From Lumbricus terrestris (taxonomy: Eukaryota > Annelida > Clitellata > Crassiclitellata > Lumbricidae): a DNA stretch of 64,000 nucleotides. The notes under the pieces were generated by a model. The model did not search any database and was not told where the DNA came from. It saw nothing but the letters and a program-made list of their open reading frames with translations. Shown here piece by piece: positions 55,201-63,581 of this stretch (position 1 is the first letter of the stretch; each line of letters begins with the position of its first letter). Made by a program: the position numbers and the translations under genes. The DNA lies in assembly GCA_949752735.1 (NCBI GenBank), contig OX457036.1:92183368-92247367 (forward strand). The letters run 5' to 3'.

Positions 55201-57140
55201 AGACTCGTCGCCTCCACGCGCGTCGGTTCACTGCACACGGCGCTTATTGTCTCACTTCGTTCTGCTGCATATTGTCGTGCCATAGCCCTTGTCGTAATAG
55301 CCACATCAACAACATCACCAGCAAGCGCAATATCTATCCCAACAACAACTTGTACACCGTTCATAGGAAGAGAATTCATCATACAGCAAAGAATCTCGCC
55401 TTTCACAAATGCACAGTCAACATTCAATTTCACAAGCGGGCGCTCCATAACTTGACCAGATATACCGCGCAGAAGTCTAGTTTCATCCAACTGCACAAAA
55501 TCATGTTCATCCAACCATTCAGCAGAGACTAAAGATTGCAGAGCTCCGGAGTCCCGAAGAAAAATACCATCCTTGCGTTCATGCATATCATTAATGACAC
55601 ACCCATTCACACAGAAAGGAGCATACATTTTATCGACATTTTCAATAGGCTTCTGAAAACTCTGTTCCTGAACAGGTGCCGACAAAGTTTGTACTAAACC
55701 CACTGGTTTCGGACCCCTCCAGTTTTCAATGTCAGGCCCGTCCTTTCGTTGTAATTTCCGGCATTGGGACCGTACATGCCCAGAAATTTTGCAGTACGAA
55801 CACGTGACCTGCTCCCCAAACCCATCAACGTCATCATTTTGACGACTAGGCTGTTTAAACCCATACGTCCCTCTTTGAGGCGAACTCTTACCCCATTTCG
55901 ACTCATGGCGCACACCTTCCTTGTGCCCAGAGCCCCGACGCTCCCACACATCCTTCTTCTCACTATCTTCAGATGAGAATCGGTTTGTACGCTCAGAAAA
56001 ATTCCTTTGGAATCCCCCAGCATAATTACTCGGCCCCTGATTATACAAAACAGCGTATTCATCTGCCATTCGTGCAGCACTCGCTACACTCTCAGGACTT
56101 TTGTCCAAAAGCCACCTGTGGACCTCTAGCGGTAACGCCTGTACAAATTGCTCCATCTGTACAACCTCTTTAAATTTAGCCAAATCATCCCACGAATTTG
56201 TACCCTCTATCCAACGCTGAAAAGGGATCTGCATACGATAGGCATAATTTGCAAAAGTTTCCCGTGGTTCTTTTCTCATCTCCCGAAATTTCTTCCGATA
56301 GAATTCAGGTATCCGTTCATAAGCAGTGAGGAGCGCAGTTTTAACAATAGCATAATCAACACAATCATCCATAGACAAAGACGCAAATACTTTTGCCGCC
56401 TTTCCCGACAGTTGTGGCTGTAAAAGGGATGACCATTTTTCCATCGGAATCTTATGCAATGCCATCGCCTGTTCGAATGCCGCAAAATAATGTTCAATAT
56501 CTGAGGGGTCAAATTTAGGAACAAATTTCATTGCCGCCCCAAACCAAAAATCCTCCTTGGTCTGTACAGGTCGTTCTGTCACACCTCCTAATTCTACTCT
56601 CCTCATTTCCATATCCAATTTCTGTCTTTCGACATCCAAATTCATCCTTTTCTCCTCCATGTCAAATCTCCTTTTCGTCTCCTCAGCCTCAGCTTCCATC
56701 TTCATTTTCTTCTCCTCGGCCTCCATTTTCTTCTCCTCGATTTCAGCTGCTATTCTCATTTTCTCGGTCTCAGCTGCTATTTTCCTCTCCTCCGCCTCAG
56801 CTGTCATTCTCATTTTCTCGGTCTCAGCTGCTATTTTCTTCTCCTCCGCCTCAGCTGCCATTCTCATTTTCTCTTTCTCGACTTGCCACTCAAAGTCTCT
56901 GTCCTCTTTAAATTTCAGGCGCTCCATTTCGACGGCCTCTCGCTTCGCTTGTGCCCGAAGTTTCCACTCCTCACTTCCGTGTTTAGGCGACAACGCTCTT
57001 CTAGCCAACTTCTGTAATTGAGGTTTCGATAAACCTTTAACGTCCTCACCCAACGTCACACAATATTGTCTCAATTCGTCAACCGGCAAATCCACTATCT
57101 CGTCCCATTCAAGAAGATTACCTTCCGCCGTCGACGCCAT
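52293..57140 (-). CDS. Gag-Pol polyprotein of LTR retrotransposon, integrase before reverse transcriptase
   Basis: 1615 residues in a single frame. Residues ~1-60: SAP-like start. ~70-190: charged coiled coil made of repeated 'EKMRMAAEAEEKKIAAET' units. ~200-370: capsid-like Gag. 447-460: CCHC zinc knuckle (CX2CX4HX4C). ~530: protease DSG. ~772-812: HHCC zinc finger. Integrase core with D842, D902 and E938 (35 residues between the last two). ~1079: GPY module. ~1200-1450: reverse transcriptase with D1289 and YLDD at 1350-1353. ~1495-1608: RNase H with D1499, E1538 and D1565. Integrase thus precedes reverse transcriptase, as in Ty1/copia, although every domain is of Ty3/gypsy type; this order defines Gmr1-like elements. 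No frameshift or stop, so it looks capable of expression. Gag and Pol are not separated by a shift, so processing must rely on the protease. Confidence 0.95.
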   Translation of the reverse strand: MASTAEGNLLEWDEIVDLPVDELRQYCVTLGEDVKGLSKPQLQKLARRALSPKHGSEEWKLRAQAKREAVEMERLKFKEDRDFEWQVEKEKMRMAAEAEEKKIAAETEKMRMTAEAEERKIAAETEKMRIAAEIEEKKMEAEEKKMKMEAEAEETKRRFDMEEKRMNLDVERQKLDMEMRRVELGGVTERPVQTKEDFWFGAAMKFVPKFDPSDIEHYFAAFEQAMALHKIPMEKWSSLLQPQLSGKAAKVFASLSMDDCVDYAIVKTALLTAYERIPEFYRKKFREMRKEPRETFANYAYRMQIPFQRWIEGTNSWDDLAKFKEVVQMEQFVQALPLEVHRWLLDKSPESVASAARMADEYAVLYNQGPSNYAGGFQRNFSERTNRFSSEDSEKKDVWERRGSGHKEGVRHESKWGKSSPQRGTYGFKQPSRQNDDVDGFGEQVTCSYCKISGHVRSQCRKLQRKDGPDIENWRGPKPVGLVQTLSAPVQEQSFQKPIENVDKMYAPFCVNGCVINDMHERKDGIFLRDSGALQSLVSAEWLDEHDFVQLDETRLLRGISGQVMERPLVKLNVDCAFVKGEILCCMMNSLPMNGVQVVVGIDIALAGDVVDVAITTRAMARQYAAERSETISAVCSEPTRVEATSLGHSAESVDQALMTGDLLGVSNDPALLEPGDLAALFAQTESIDEDWTEICVPRSEFIMRQRNCPDLVPLFALAENKSTGDDSVQPYALVEGVLVRRWDDKLTPFGMGVSQIVVPRQLRRKMLHVAHDIPASGHLGTQKTLDRLLKHFWWPLVNKDVREYCRSCDVCQRLGKGSRNYRAPMVSVPVMQEVFERLAMDIVGLLSVCALTGNRFILTVIDLASHFPFAFPLKTHTAQDVAKCLCEVFTMFGFPKEILSDCGSEFMSDLMQVFVHECGILQLKTSPYRPQTNASCERFHRTMKDMLKALAETYPGSWDTMLPWVLFAYREVPVQSTGFSAFDLMYGRDVRGMLQLMKEAWLSKDIVNEVSGKNVIEYVLQLRERMRVGLHMAGENAVVAKAKSKQLYDKHSRAVTFEEGEKVLLLIPLVGKPLQAKYCGPYVVLRRLGPVDYLVCTPDRRKTERVVHVNLMKRYVDRADVLHDVPNDDVVASVLLVNTDVKVTELTLEDKVLQCDVSAECRDELRDVLHDFAHVFSTLPGKTDMVSHRIELVEGARPVRQTPYRLNPERMAKVEKEVEQLLKAGIIEESESPWAAPIVMVPKPDGTDRLCSDFRKLNGLSVAEPFPMPRVEVLIDRLGKSRFLTKLDMTKGYWQIPMHPDSVPLTAFVTPRGHYQWKFMSFGLKNAPASFSRLITKVLNGLDDFCDAYLDDIIIFSLEWSDHLIHLRKVLSRIADACLTLNLAKCVFANAEVDFLGHHIGVDGVQPRVKKVEAVLRFPRPGNKKQVQSFLGLAGYYKRYLPHYSDIALPLTALTKKGIPFRWNEEAENAFVDLKSRLASRPILRPPDFSKQFCVGVDASQFCVGACLFQMHEDLEHPICYISRKLLTHEVRYSTIEKKALALMVALRAFSVYFGSALVLVYTDHKPLQFIHQMANKNMKLLRWSLELEQYNLDIRHRPGKLNVLPDILSRPSQ
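56690..56880 (-). repeat. Coding minisatellite in gag coiled coil
   Basis: Repeats of 'ctcggtctcagctgctattt' and 'cctccgcctcagctg' on the plus strand encode alternating AAEAEEKK / AAETEKMR blocks. Unit length is a multiple of three, so the frame is kept. Repeat number could vary between copies. Confidence 0.8.
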
Positions 57141-57429
57141 AATAGTCTAACTGCGCAGACCAACGGACCAAAATTTTCCCAAAATTCCACCAAAAGAAAG
57201 GCGAACGACAGTCCACTTCAAGACCGTCACACGTGCGAAACGCACAAAATTTCGGCCTCCAACTCAAAACAATAGCCCAGGCCCCCACAAAACGAAATGC
57301 GACTTCGCAAAATTTTCGAAAAAACGGCAAAATTCACCAAAATTCCTGCGAACCATACGGACCAAAATTTCCGAAATTTTCCAACGGAATTACGCAAAAA
57401 ACCGGTCAAAAGAACGGAGGGCCCCCATA

Positions 57430-57888
57430 TGTTGGGTTCAATGGCCGTCTACGGGGTATGATTAATAGAATAAGGTCCCAATTTGGAAGAAATAAACATA
57501 GATTTATTCAGAAGCGAGCATTATATACAGCGTAATAAACAAAACGTTACCGTCTAGTAGATACGAAGTCGAACAGACCATAGAACTCAGTACGAACGAC
57601 AGCACGGCAGACAAGGCTAACGGAGCCAAGGAAGACGGATGAACGGCCAGACCGCCAACAGGGCGAGACGGCGACGTAGAAGAAGGAACCAGCAGGTTAA
57701 CTCGCATGACCACGAGGAAGAACCACCGCCAAACCGCTCAACACGAGACAGGAACCACGCTCACCACACACCACAACGGAAGGGACCCTATGCACGACCG
57801 CAGGCCCTTAAATAGGCAAGGCCCTCCCACGCACCAAGTAAGAGAGAGTACGGAAGAGAAGACGGGCCGTAGACATCTAATGGCTACA
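57430..57888 (-). repeat. 5' LTR
   Basis: 459 bp. On the reverse strand it runs from 57888 to 57430, followed by a TGG-starting primer-binding candidate. It contains the promoter by inference. Confidence 0.95.
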
Positions 57889-57892
57889 ATAT

Positions 57893-58600
57893 CTATAGTA
57901 GGCCATGAACCTAAGCTAATAATAAGCTGTCTTTAGAGCCTACAGACAAGGCCTATGTAGGCCTACAAGTTGTGAGATTCAGAACACTCATTTGAATGAC
58001 CTTTCTTTTGTAGCCTTTTACCAAAATTTTGGCCTCCAATAAAAGATTTTCATAGGCCTATGCTGCATAGGCCTAGACCTGTTTCTCGAAGGTTGAGGAA
58101 TCCTGAGAATTGCGTTGTTGGCAGCGAAAGGCGAATAAGACGCAACTTTTACACAGAATCGAGATGCGACCGTTATATTAGGCCATACACTGCTAGGCCT
58201 TCTACAATTAGGCCTGTCAACCGGATTGTTCAATAAAGGAAATTATTATTATGGTTGTTTTTGCTGTGGCAGCATTAATATCAGTTACAGTGGGGTATAT
58301 TGTATATTAATAACTGTAGGCTATTTCTGATATCAAAACTAAACAATTGCATTCTTTACCGCAATTAGACTTAATAATTGATAACTTTGTATGTAGGCCT
58401 ATCAATAGGCCTAGCGTGAGCGCTTGCTCTTTTTAAAATAAAGAACTCGCCAACCTACTTAGTCTACTTACCGTAGGCTATTCTGCATCAATCTATGCAT
58501 CACGTGTCTTGCGAGGTGCCGAAGAAACTAATAAAGTAGCCTGTAGGCCTACATGTAAGCCTACTCTCCTGCATGGTAGTGACCTGCGAGTGGGACAGAA
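57893..58600. other. Intergenic sequence with SINE tail at 58206-58253
   Basis: Rich in TAGGCCTA octamers. The 'tcaaccggattgttcaataa' to (TTA)n segment is the 3' end of SINE family 2. No gene recognised. Confidence 0.5.
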
Positions 58601-58654
58601 CCCGCCTTGAAGACCCTCATCAACAGACTTAGACGAGTCGGCTAGCCTACATCC

Positions 58655-59110
58655 AGATGCTCTTACGGTTGAAAGAGAAGACAGCAACTGTCTCAATAGA
58701 ACTGGACCACATAGCAGTATGGTCTGCTCGAAGCAACCTGCGTCTTAATGCTTCCAAATCCCGAGAAATGCTCATTCATCGTCGCGGTCATACCGAGTCA
58801 CCACCAACCATTGCCGGAGTAGATCGTGTCTCAAACATGAAGATTCATTCTGGAAGTACGAGACGATCTGGACACTTCAACACTCAACAGTCAACACACA
58901 TTGTTGGAGTATTGGGGACCTGCTCCCGCTCCTTGTACGCTCTCAGAATTCTTAAATCCCACGTCCCCCTACAACCGTGCTACATGATGTTACAAAAGCA
59001 ACGACCGCATCCCGTCTCCTCTATGCGGTGCCTGCTTGGTGGGGCTTCACTAAAGCTGAGGACAAGACAAGGCTCAACAAATTTCTGCAAAGAACTCGGC
59101 AAATAAGCCA
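58655..59110 (+). pseudogene. Non-LTR retrotransposon reverse transcriptase fragment
   Basis: ELDHIAVWSARSNLRLNASK, then SREMLIHRRG, matches the thumb-side 'd...l..Wa..N.l.lN..Kt..m...r' region of LINE reverse transcriptases. CSRSLYALRILKSH matches the following 'a...l..Lr.l...g'. Frameshifts occur near 58960 and 59100. A different LINE 3' end follows at 59225. Confidence 0.7.
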
Positions 59111-59224
59111 GCTAAATTGTAGCGAGGCCCTGACAACATCGCCATACCAATGCAGACTATAATACGCCAGACGTCTTGGACATGGATCGCGAAGCTGATG
59201 ACTAGCTGCTTGCGTCAGTCTGCA

Positions 59225-59712
59225 GCAATAATTCATGCCATGTCTTGCGGAGTTTGTTTCCGCCTGTAATAAAGCGTCGGCGTCGCTGCGGTCTGCGCCC
59301 GAAAACTCATAACTTTGAATTGCCAACTAAAGATGATAAGAACTTCATAGCTGCATTGGTATGGCGATGTTGTCAGGACCTCGCTCCAATTTATCTCCGA
59401 GAGCTATGCAGCTTTACATTGGGTAGGCCTATCCAAGGACGTCGTCAGCTATAGTATACGCTCCGCTGATAAAGGAGTCCTCTTAGTTCCTCTTGCTCGT
59501 ACTATGTACTACCATGAAGAATCGAGCTTTTTCTGTGGTTGGCCAAGTGGTCTGGAATGGCCTTCCTTTTGAATAGCCTACACCCTGGTACTCTACCAGG
59601 ATCCTTCCTTACTAAACTTAAAACTGTTCTTTTTGGGCGCGCTGGAGTCGGGAGCGCCTCTGAGTAGTTTTTTCTTTTTTCTTTAAATGTCCGAATGAAT
59701 GAATGAATGAAT
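59225..59712 (+). pseudogene. LINE 3' end fragment with (GAAT)n tail
   Basis: Shares 'gggtaggcctatccaagg' and 'aatcgagcttt' with the LINE 3' end at 12652-13140, followed by 'gcgcctctgagtag' and a (GAAT)n tail (59693-59715), the typical 3' repeat of such elements. Confidence 0.65.
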
Positions 59713-59715
59713 GAA

Positions 59716-60084
59716 TACATACATAGAATGCTTTACAATAGCTTAAAACAAATGATAAAATAAACGAATAGTTTAAAATTATGAAACAAAAAAACCCTTG
59801 AAAATGGAAAAACTTTTTTATTACGATTTTTCTCTTCATCTTGGAAACGTGTTGCGGTTTGTCAACCTGGTTTCTGATTAAACGAATAGCCTAATTATAT
59901 AGGCCTAGCCTATATGAAACTTTAGCGCAGAAGGCTGACGGTGCTCTTTAAAGCCGTTAAGAGAAATTAACGAGCTTCATGTAAGGGTTAACTACATAAT
60001 CTCTTCCCAATGCTGCGAGATCCATTAGGCTCATAACTTCACCCTCACAATTTCACCACCTTCCCCAATATGAACTATGAATAT
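59716..60084. other. Intergenic sequence, nothing recognised
   Basis: No feature supported. Confidence 0.5.
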
Positions 60085-60368
60085 TAATAATAATATTCTC
60101 TTTATTCAACAATCCAGTTGACAGACCGTAACCGGTTAGTGTACAATTATGCAGTTTAAACAATTCACAAGAACGGAGATCACAGAATAGGGCCTACACA
60201 AATCTCAACTAGGCCTATACTAACTGAGTAGATGTAGATCGCCTGCAATATATGGCGCTAATAGCAGCCTACAAAGCAAATCCGCCCGACGGTGGCTCGA
60301 ACTCGCTATACCTCTCGCACTCTACGCCTGCGTGTTATACATTACGCCACCGCCTCTCCCCCCCCCCC
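60085..60368 (-). repeat. tRNA-derived SINE, family 2, reverse copy
   Basis: The reverse complement starts ggcggtggcgtaatgtataa (A-box-like), has 'gagttcgagccacc' (B-box-like), and ends '...aatggaattgttgaataaag' then (TTA)n, matching the 29491 copy. Confidence 0.7.
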
Positions 60369-61216
60369 AAATTACCAAATTCATTATCCCAAGAATTCTA
60401 TAAAAAAACATATGTAGCCCACTAACAAACTCAACCATAAGTAGGCTAGCTTTGCCTACTGTCAATATTGTGTTAATGTGCACCTAAAGCGTTTTGCCTG
60501 TTGTTCTTGGAATTAAACTTATTGGGCCTATAATATACATGCACGTATCGAAACTTTTGGGCTATAATATTTAATGTGATTTGGCGACCAAGCATTTCGC
60601 AAATGGGCGATTCACGATGCTAGTAGAAGCAGAAGAAGTATAAACAGTAGCAGACCATGGTTTGATCTTTTTGTGTTTTGAAACTAATTTGGTATAAAAC
60701 ATGTTAGACATTTGAGCAGCCCGAAAGATACGCGTGAGAGATTAAAATGAATTTCTTCAGAAATTAAAGACTTTCTAGCCATAACAGTGACCCTATAGCC
60801 TAAATGCAGGTTCTTTGGACCTGCTTCCTCCCCTATTAAAAACGGATTATGACCATTGTCCGGCGGACTATCTCGCACTAGGCTCCTTTACAATAGGATT
60901 GAATGAATATTTGTACTCTTTTTAGTGCATGTAGACCTATAAAATATATTTCTTTACTTATTCAGCCAACATTAGGCTACTTTATACAGTGAAGACCAAA
61001 ATCATAAGTTTATAGGCCGCTGAACCTAATGCGTATATAATTTCCACCCACCTAGTTTAGTGCAGATATAATTTTTTTAATTATTTGCAAACTACTTATT
61101 TATCATCATCATCATGAACCGTGGGCTCATCGCCCGTAGGTGTCTGACGCCATTTTCACCATGTTCTTCCACTACTTATGTATGCGTCTTAACATTGCTG
61201 TGCAATTTATTCATGA
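60369..61216. other. Upstream region of rGC copy B
   Basis: No TATA box or other promoter element can be assigned with confidence. A possible splice acceptor (aaatgtttgcag, ending 61240) suggests that a 5'-UTR exon may lie in or before this stretch. Confidence 0.35.
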
Positions 61217-61549
61217 ATGCATAATGAAATGTTTGCAGTACGTGGTTTCCACATGAGAATGATGTACATATCTGCGCTGGTTCTGATCCTACTCAGCAGT
61301 GTCCAGATCAATGTATACGCCGTTAAAGAGAAACTGTATGTGTTAGTGATTTTGCCAATAGAGCACGGAAATGTTCGTATCAAAAAGATTAATGAACTTG
61401 GGGCATATGTGGCACTAGACTTTATTCGGGAGAACAAAATTATTGATCCAGACGAATATGAAATCGTACTAGATGTTCTGGATGATCACTGTGATGGGAC
61501 TATGGCAATGGGAGCAGTTCTTCGTGAATTTTTCAAGAAGTCTGAACAA
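61217..61549 (+). CDS. Receptor guanylyl cyclase, copy B, signal-peptide exon
   Basis: An open frame ending at a strong donor (gtaaga, 61550) in phase 0, the phase with which copy A's next exon begins. It encodes a hydrophobic signal peptide (MYISALVLILLSSVQINVYA) followed by LYVLVILPIEHG and GAYVALDFI, the first strand and helix of ANF_receptor domains ('l.lg.llP.......g....a..lA'). It ends with REFFKKSEQ. The true start may be ATG at 61253 or 61259 rather than 61217, since an acceptor-like site ends at 61240. The remaining exons lie beyond the window. Reading past 61549 is intron. Confidence 0.82.
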
Positions 61550-62092
61550 GTAAGAGCTCTGTACTGCCTTCCAGTTGACTATTCCGTTGTCTTGTTCACA
61601 GATGTGCATGTGTTGCATGAGAGCTGCTCTTATCATGCTATCTTGATTCTTGATGTAGGCCTATCTTGTGTTGTAAGTAATCACATCAGGTCATACAGAC
61701 TGTTTGTTGACAATGAAGGTTCATTATATTATTATGCACCGGGCACCCCAAACCAAATCCTTCAAATTTCAAGTCTTTTTTTATTACCCACAACAATGCC
61801 TAATTGTACACAATCATAACTGTATTCACACATATAGACTGTTACCAAAGTTAGTCTTAAATTAGCCTTTTATGGAAAAGAACTCGAATGAGCTTAACGT
61901 GTCCTCTTCACATAATGTTCAATAGATACAGGTGAACTATTAGGTGAACTATTTGACCATCCTTTACAACAACTACAGAGTGACTACAGACCTCTGGTAC
62001 TATAACTTGTAGGCTATGGTGTGCATCAAAGCCAGCTACTAAAACGCCAGTTATGTCTGGTGCATCAAAGTAAAATGAAACAGAACAGCAAA

Positions 62093-62240
62093 CATGGGCG
62101 GAGTTTATCAGGGACTAGGGGGTAAGCCCCCCAAGAAGACTCAAATTCATTTTTAACCGTGTAAATGGTATCTTTTCCTAGGCTTAGTCCCACAAGAAGG
62201 CTTTAGCCCCTCCAAGAGCGGAAACCAAACTCCGCTCATG
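62093..62240. mobile_element. MITE with CATGGGCGGAG ends, 148 bp
   Basis: Ends catgggcggag and ctccgctcatg. Exact 8-bp duplication ACAGCAAA at 62085-62092 and 62241-62248. Smallest of the three family members in the window. Confidence 0.8.
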
Positions 62241-62744
62241 ACAGCAAAATTAATAAACCAGTTCTATTAACACAGTGATTAGCAAAAGTGACAAAGCACA
62301 ATCAAGCAACTTATGCTAAAGTTTAAATGTATATAAGCTTAGAAACCCCCCAAATGAATGTTTTTATATCTAGCAATTGGCTGGGGAGTTGTGCGTCAAG
62401 CACACAAGGAAAGAAAGAGTAGTAGTGATTTTGTTTGGTGCTAATAGTTGGTGCAAAATGAAATGTGGGTGTTTTATTTCATGCCTGAACTTTGCCACTA
62501 GCAAGAGTTAAAAAAGAATTACACAACTAGAAGTAATAATTTACCCTAAGGCTTAAGCTATCCTTTTCAATGCCTGGTTCAGAATTGATTGGGCTTTGCC
62601 AACTTGAATTTCTGTATTTCCTAATTTTGTTGTATCTGTGATCCTTATACAAGAATGCTGCAGCAAGCTCACTGCTTGATGTAGATAGGAAGCATTTCCT
62701 GATGTTGCAGGTCCCAGGCCACACCACTCACTTTTATTTAATTA

Positions 62745-63581
62745 GGGGCCGTCCATAAAGTACGTCACGCTCCAGGGGAGGGAGGGGGTGTAAGAAAGTG
62801 TGACAGTTTGTGACAGGGGGAGGCGGGTCAGGCCATGTGTGACGTCACAAATTTATTTAAAAAATTTTTATTTCTAATTTATTTTTTATTTTTTTAGTAA
62901 AATTTAATAGCTTTAAAAATAATTTTCAGAAATTTTGTGAAACATTTGAATTAGTTTTATGTCAAAAGAGCATGACATGCGTATCTCCTGAATATGTTGT
63001 TCACAATTCCTCTCGCTAGGAGCGCTAGTAATAATGCTATTGCGAAGCCTTGTTTTATGTAAATTCGGAATTTAATTTTTACATATAATAGTAATTATTA
63101 TAATACAAAATGTTGAGGATTCAGAGGTAATATTTATATAATTTAATCATTATTATCATGTACTTATAAGCAATTACATTACGTCATTCTTTAAAACATA
63201 TGATACAAAGCCATTGTATTATCTAACAAATACCCACTTTTATTTGTCATCATAATTATATTAAAACAAAATTACACCACGCTTTTTAGTTTAATATCCA
63301 CAAGCGGTTCTTAGTACCTAAAATCCGACCCGGCCCGGCCAGTGTGTCTAAAACTCGGGATAAAAGTTGATTTCCCATCACTATCAAAGCGTTTATAGGG
63401 ACACACGTCACTATCAGAGGGATTAGGGATTGTACCCTAGGGTTTAGAGGGTTAGGTCAAACAAATTTGTTCGAAAGTGTGACGTACTTTAGGGGGGGGT
63501 CCGAGATTTGTGACAGTTTGTGACAGGGTGGAGGGGGTTTAAATGGTCAAAAATGGCGTGACGTACTTTATGGACGACCCC
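62745..63581. mobile_element. PIF/Harbinger-like MITE, 837 bp, with empty site in copy A
   Basis: Inverted ends GGGGCCGTCCATAAAGTACG and cgtactttatggacgacccc, flanked by TTA on both sides (62742-62744; 63582-63584). The paralogous site in copy A (around 855-860) reads tttaattaatgta with a single TTA, so the insertion postdates the duplication. Direct subterminal repeats of 'gtgacagtttgtgacaggg' occur near both ends. No transposase gene. Family assignment rests on the 3-bp TTA duplication and G-rich ends. Confidence 0.85.

Larger units (their letters stand above)
51192..57888 (-). mobile_element. Gmr1-like Ty3/gypsy LTR retrotransposon, full length and young
   Basis: Two 459-bp LTRs (51192-51650 and 57430-57888) begin TGTTGGG and end GGCTACA. 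By eye they differ at only three positions. The 4-bp flank ATAT is duplicated at 51188-51191 and 57889-57892. The element is transcribed on the reverse strand. A primer-binding candidate TGGGGGCCCTCC starts 2 bp inside the 5' LTR, and a purine tract GGGAGGGGGATA abuts the 3' LTR (51651-51663). One long open frame encodes gag-pol. Confidence 0.95.

Noticed and set aside
52347..57021. Many plus-strand frames of 60-154 residues
   Set aside because: Antisense shadows of the 1615-residue gag-pol frame.
61550..61819. Continuation of the copy B reading frame to 200 residues
   Set aside because: A strong donor (gtaaga) occurs at 61550 in the right phase, and the residues after it do not resemble the receptor domain.
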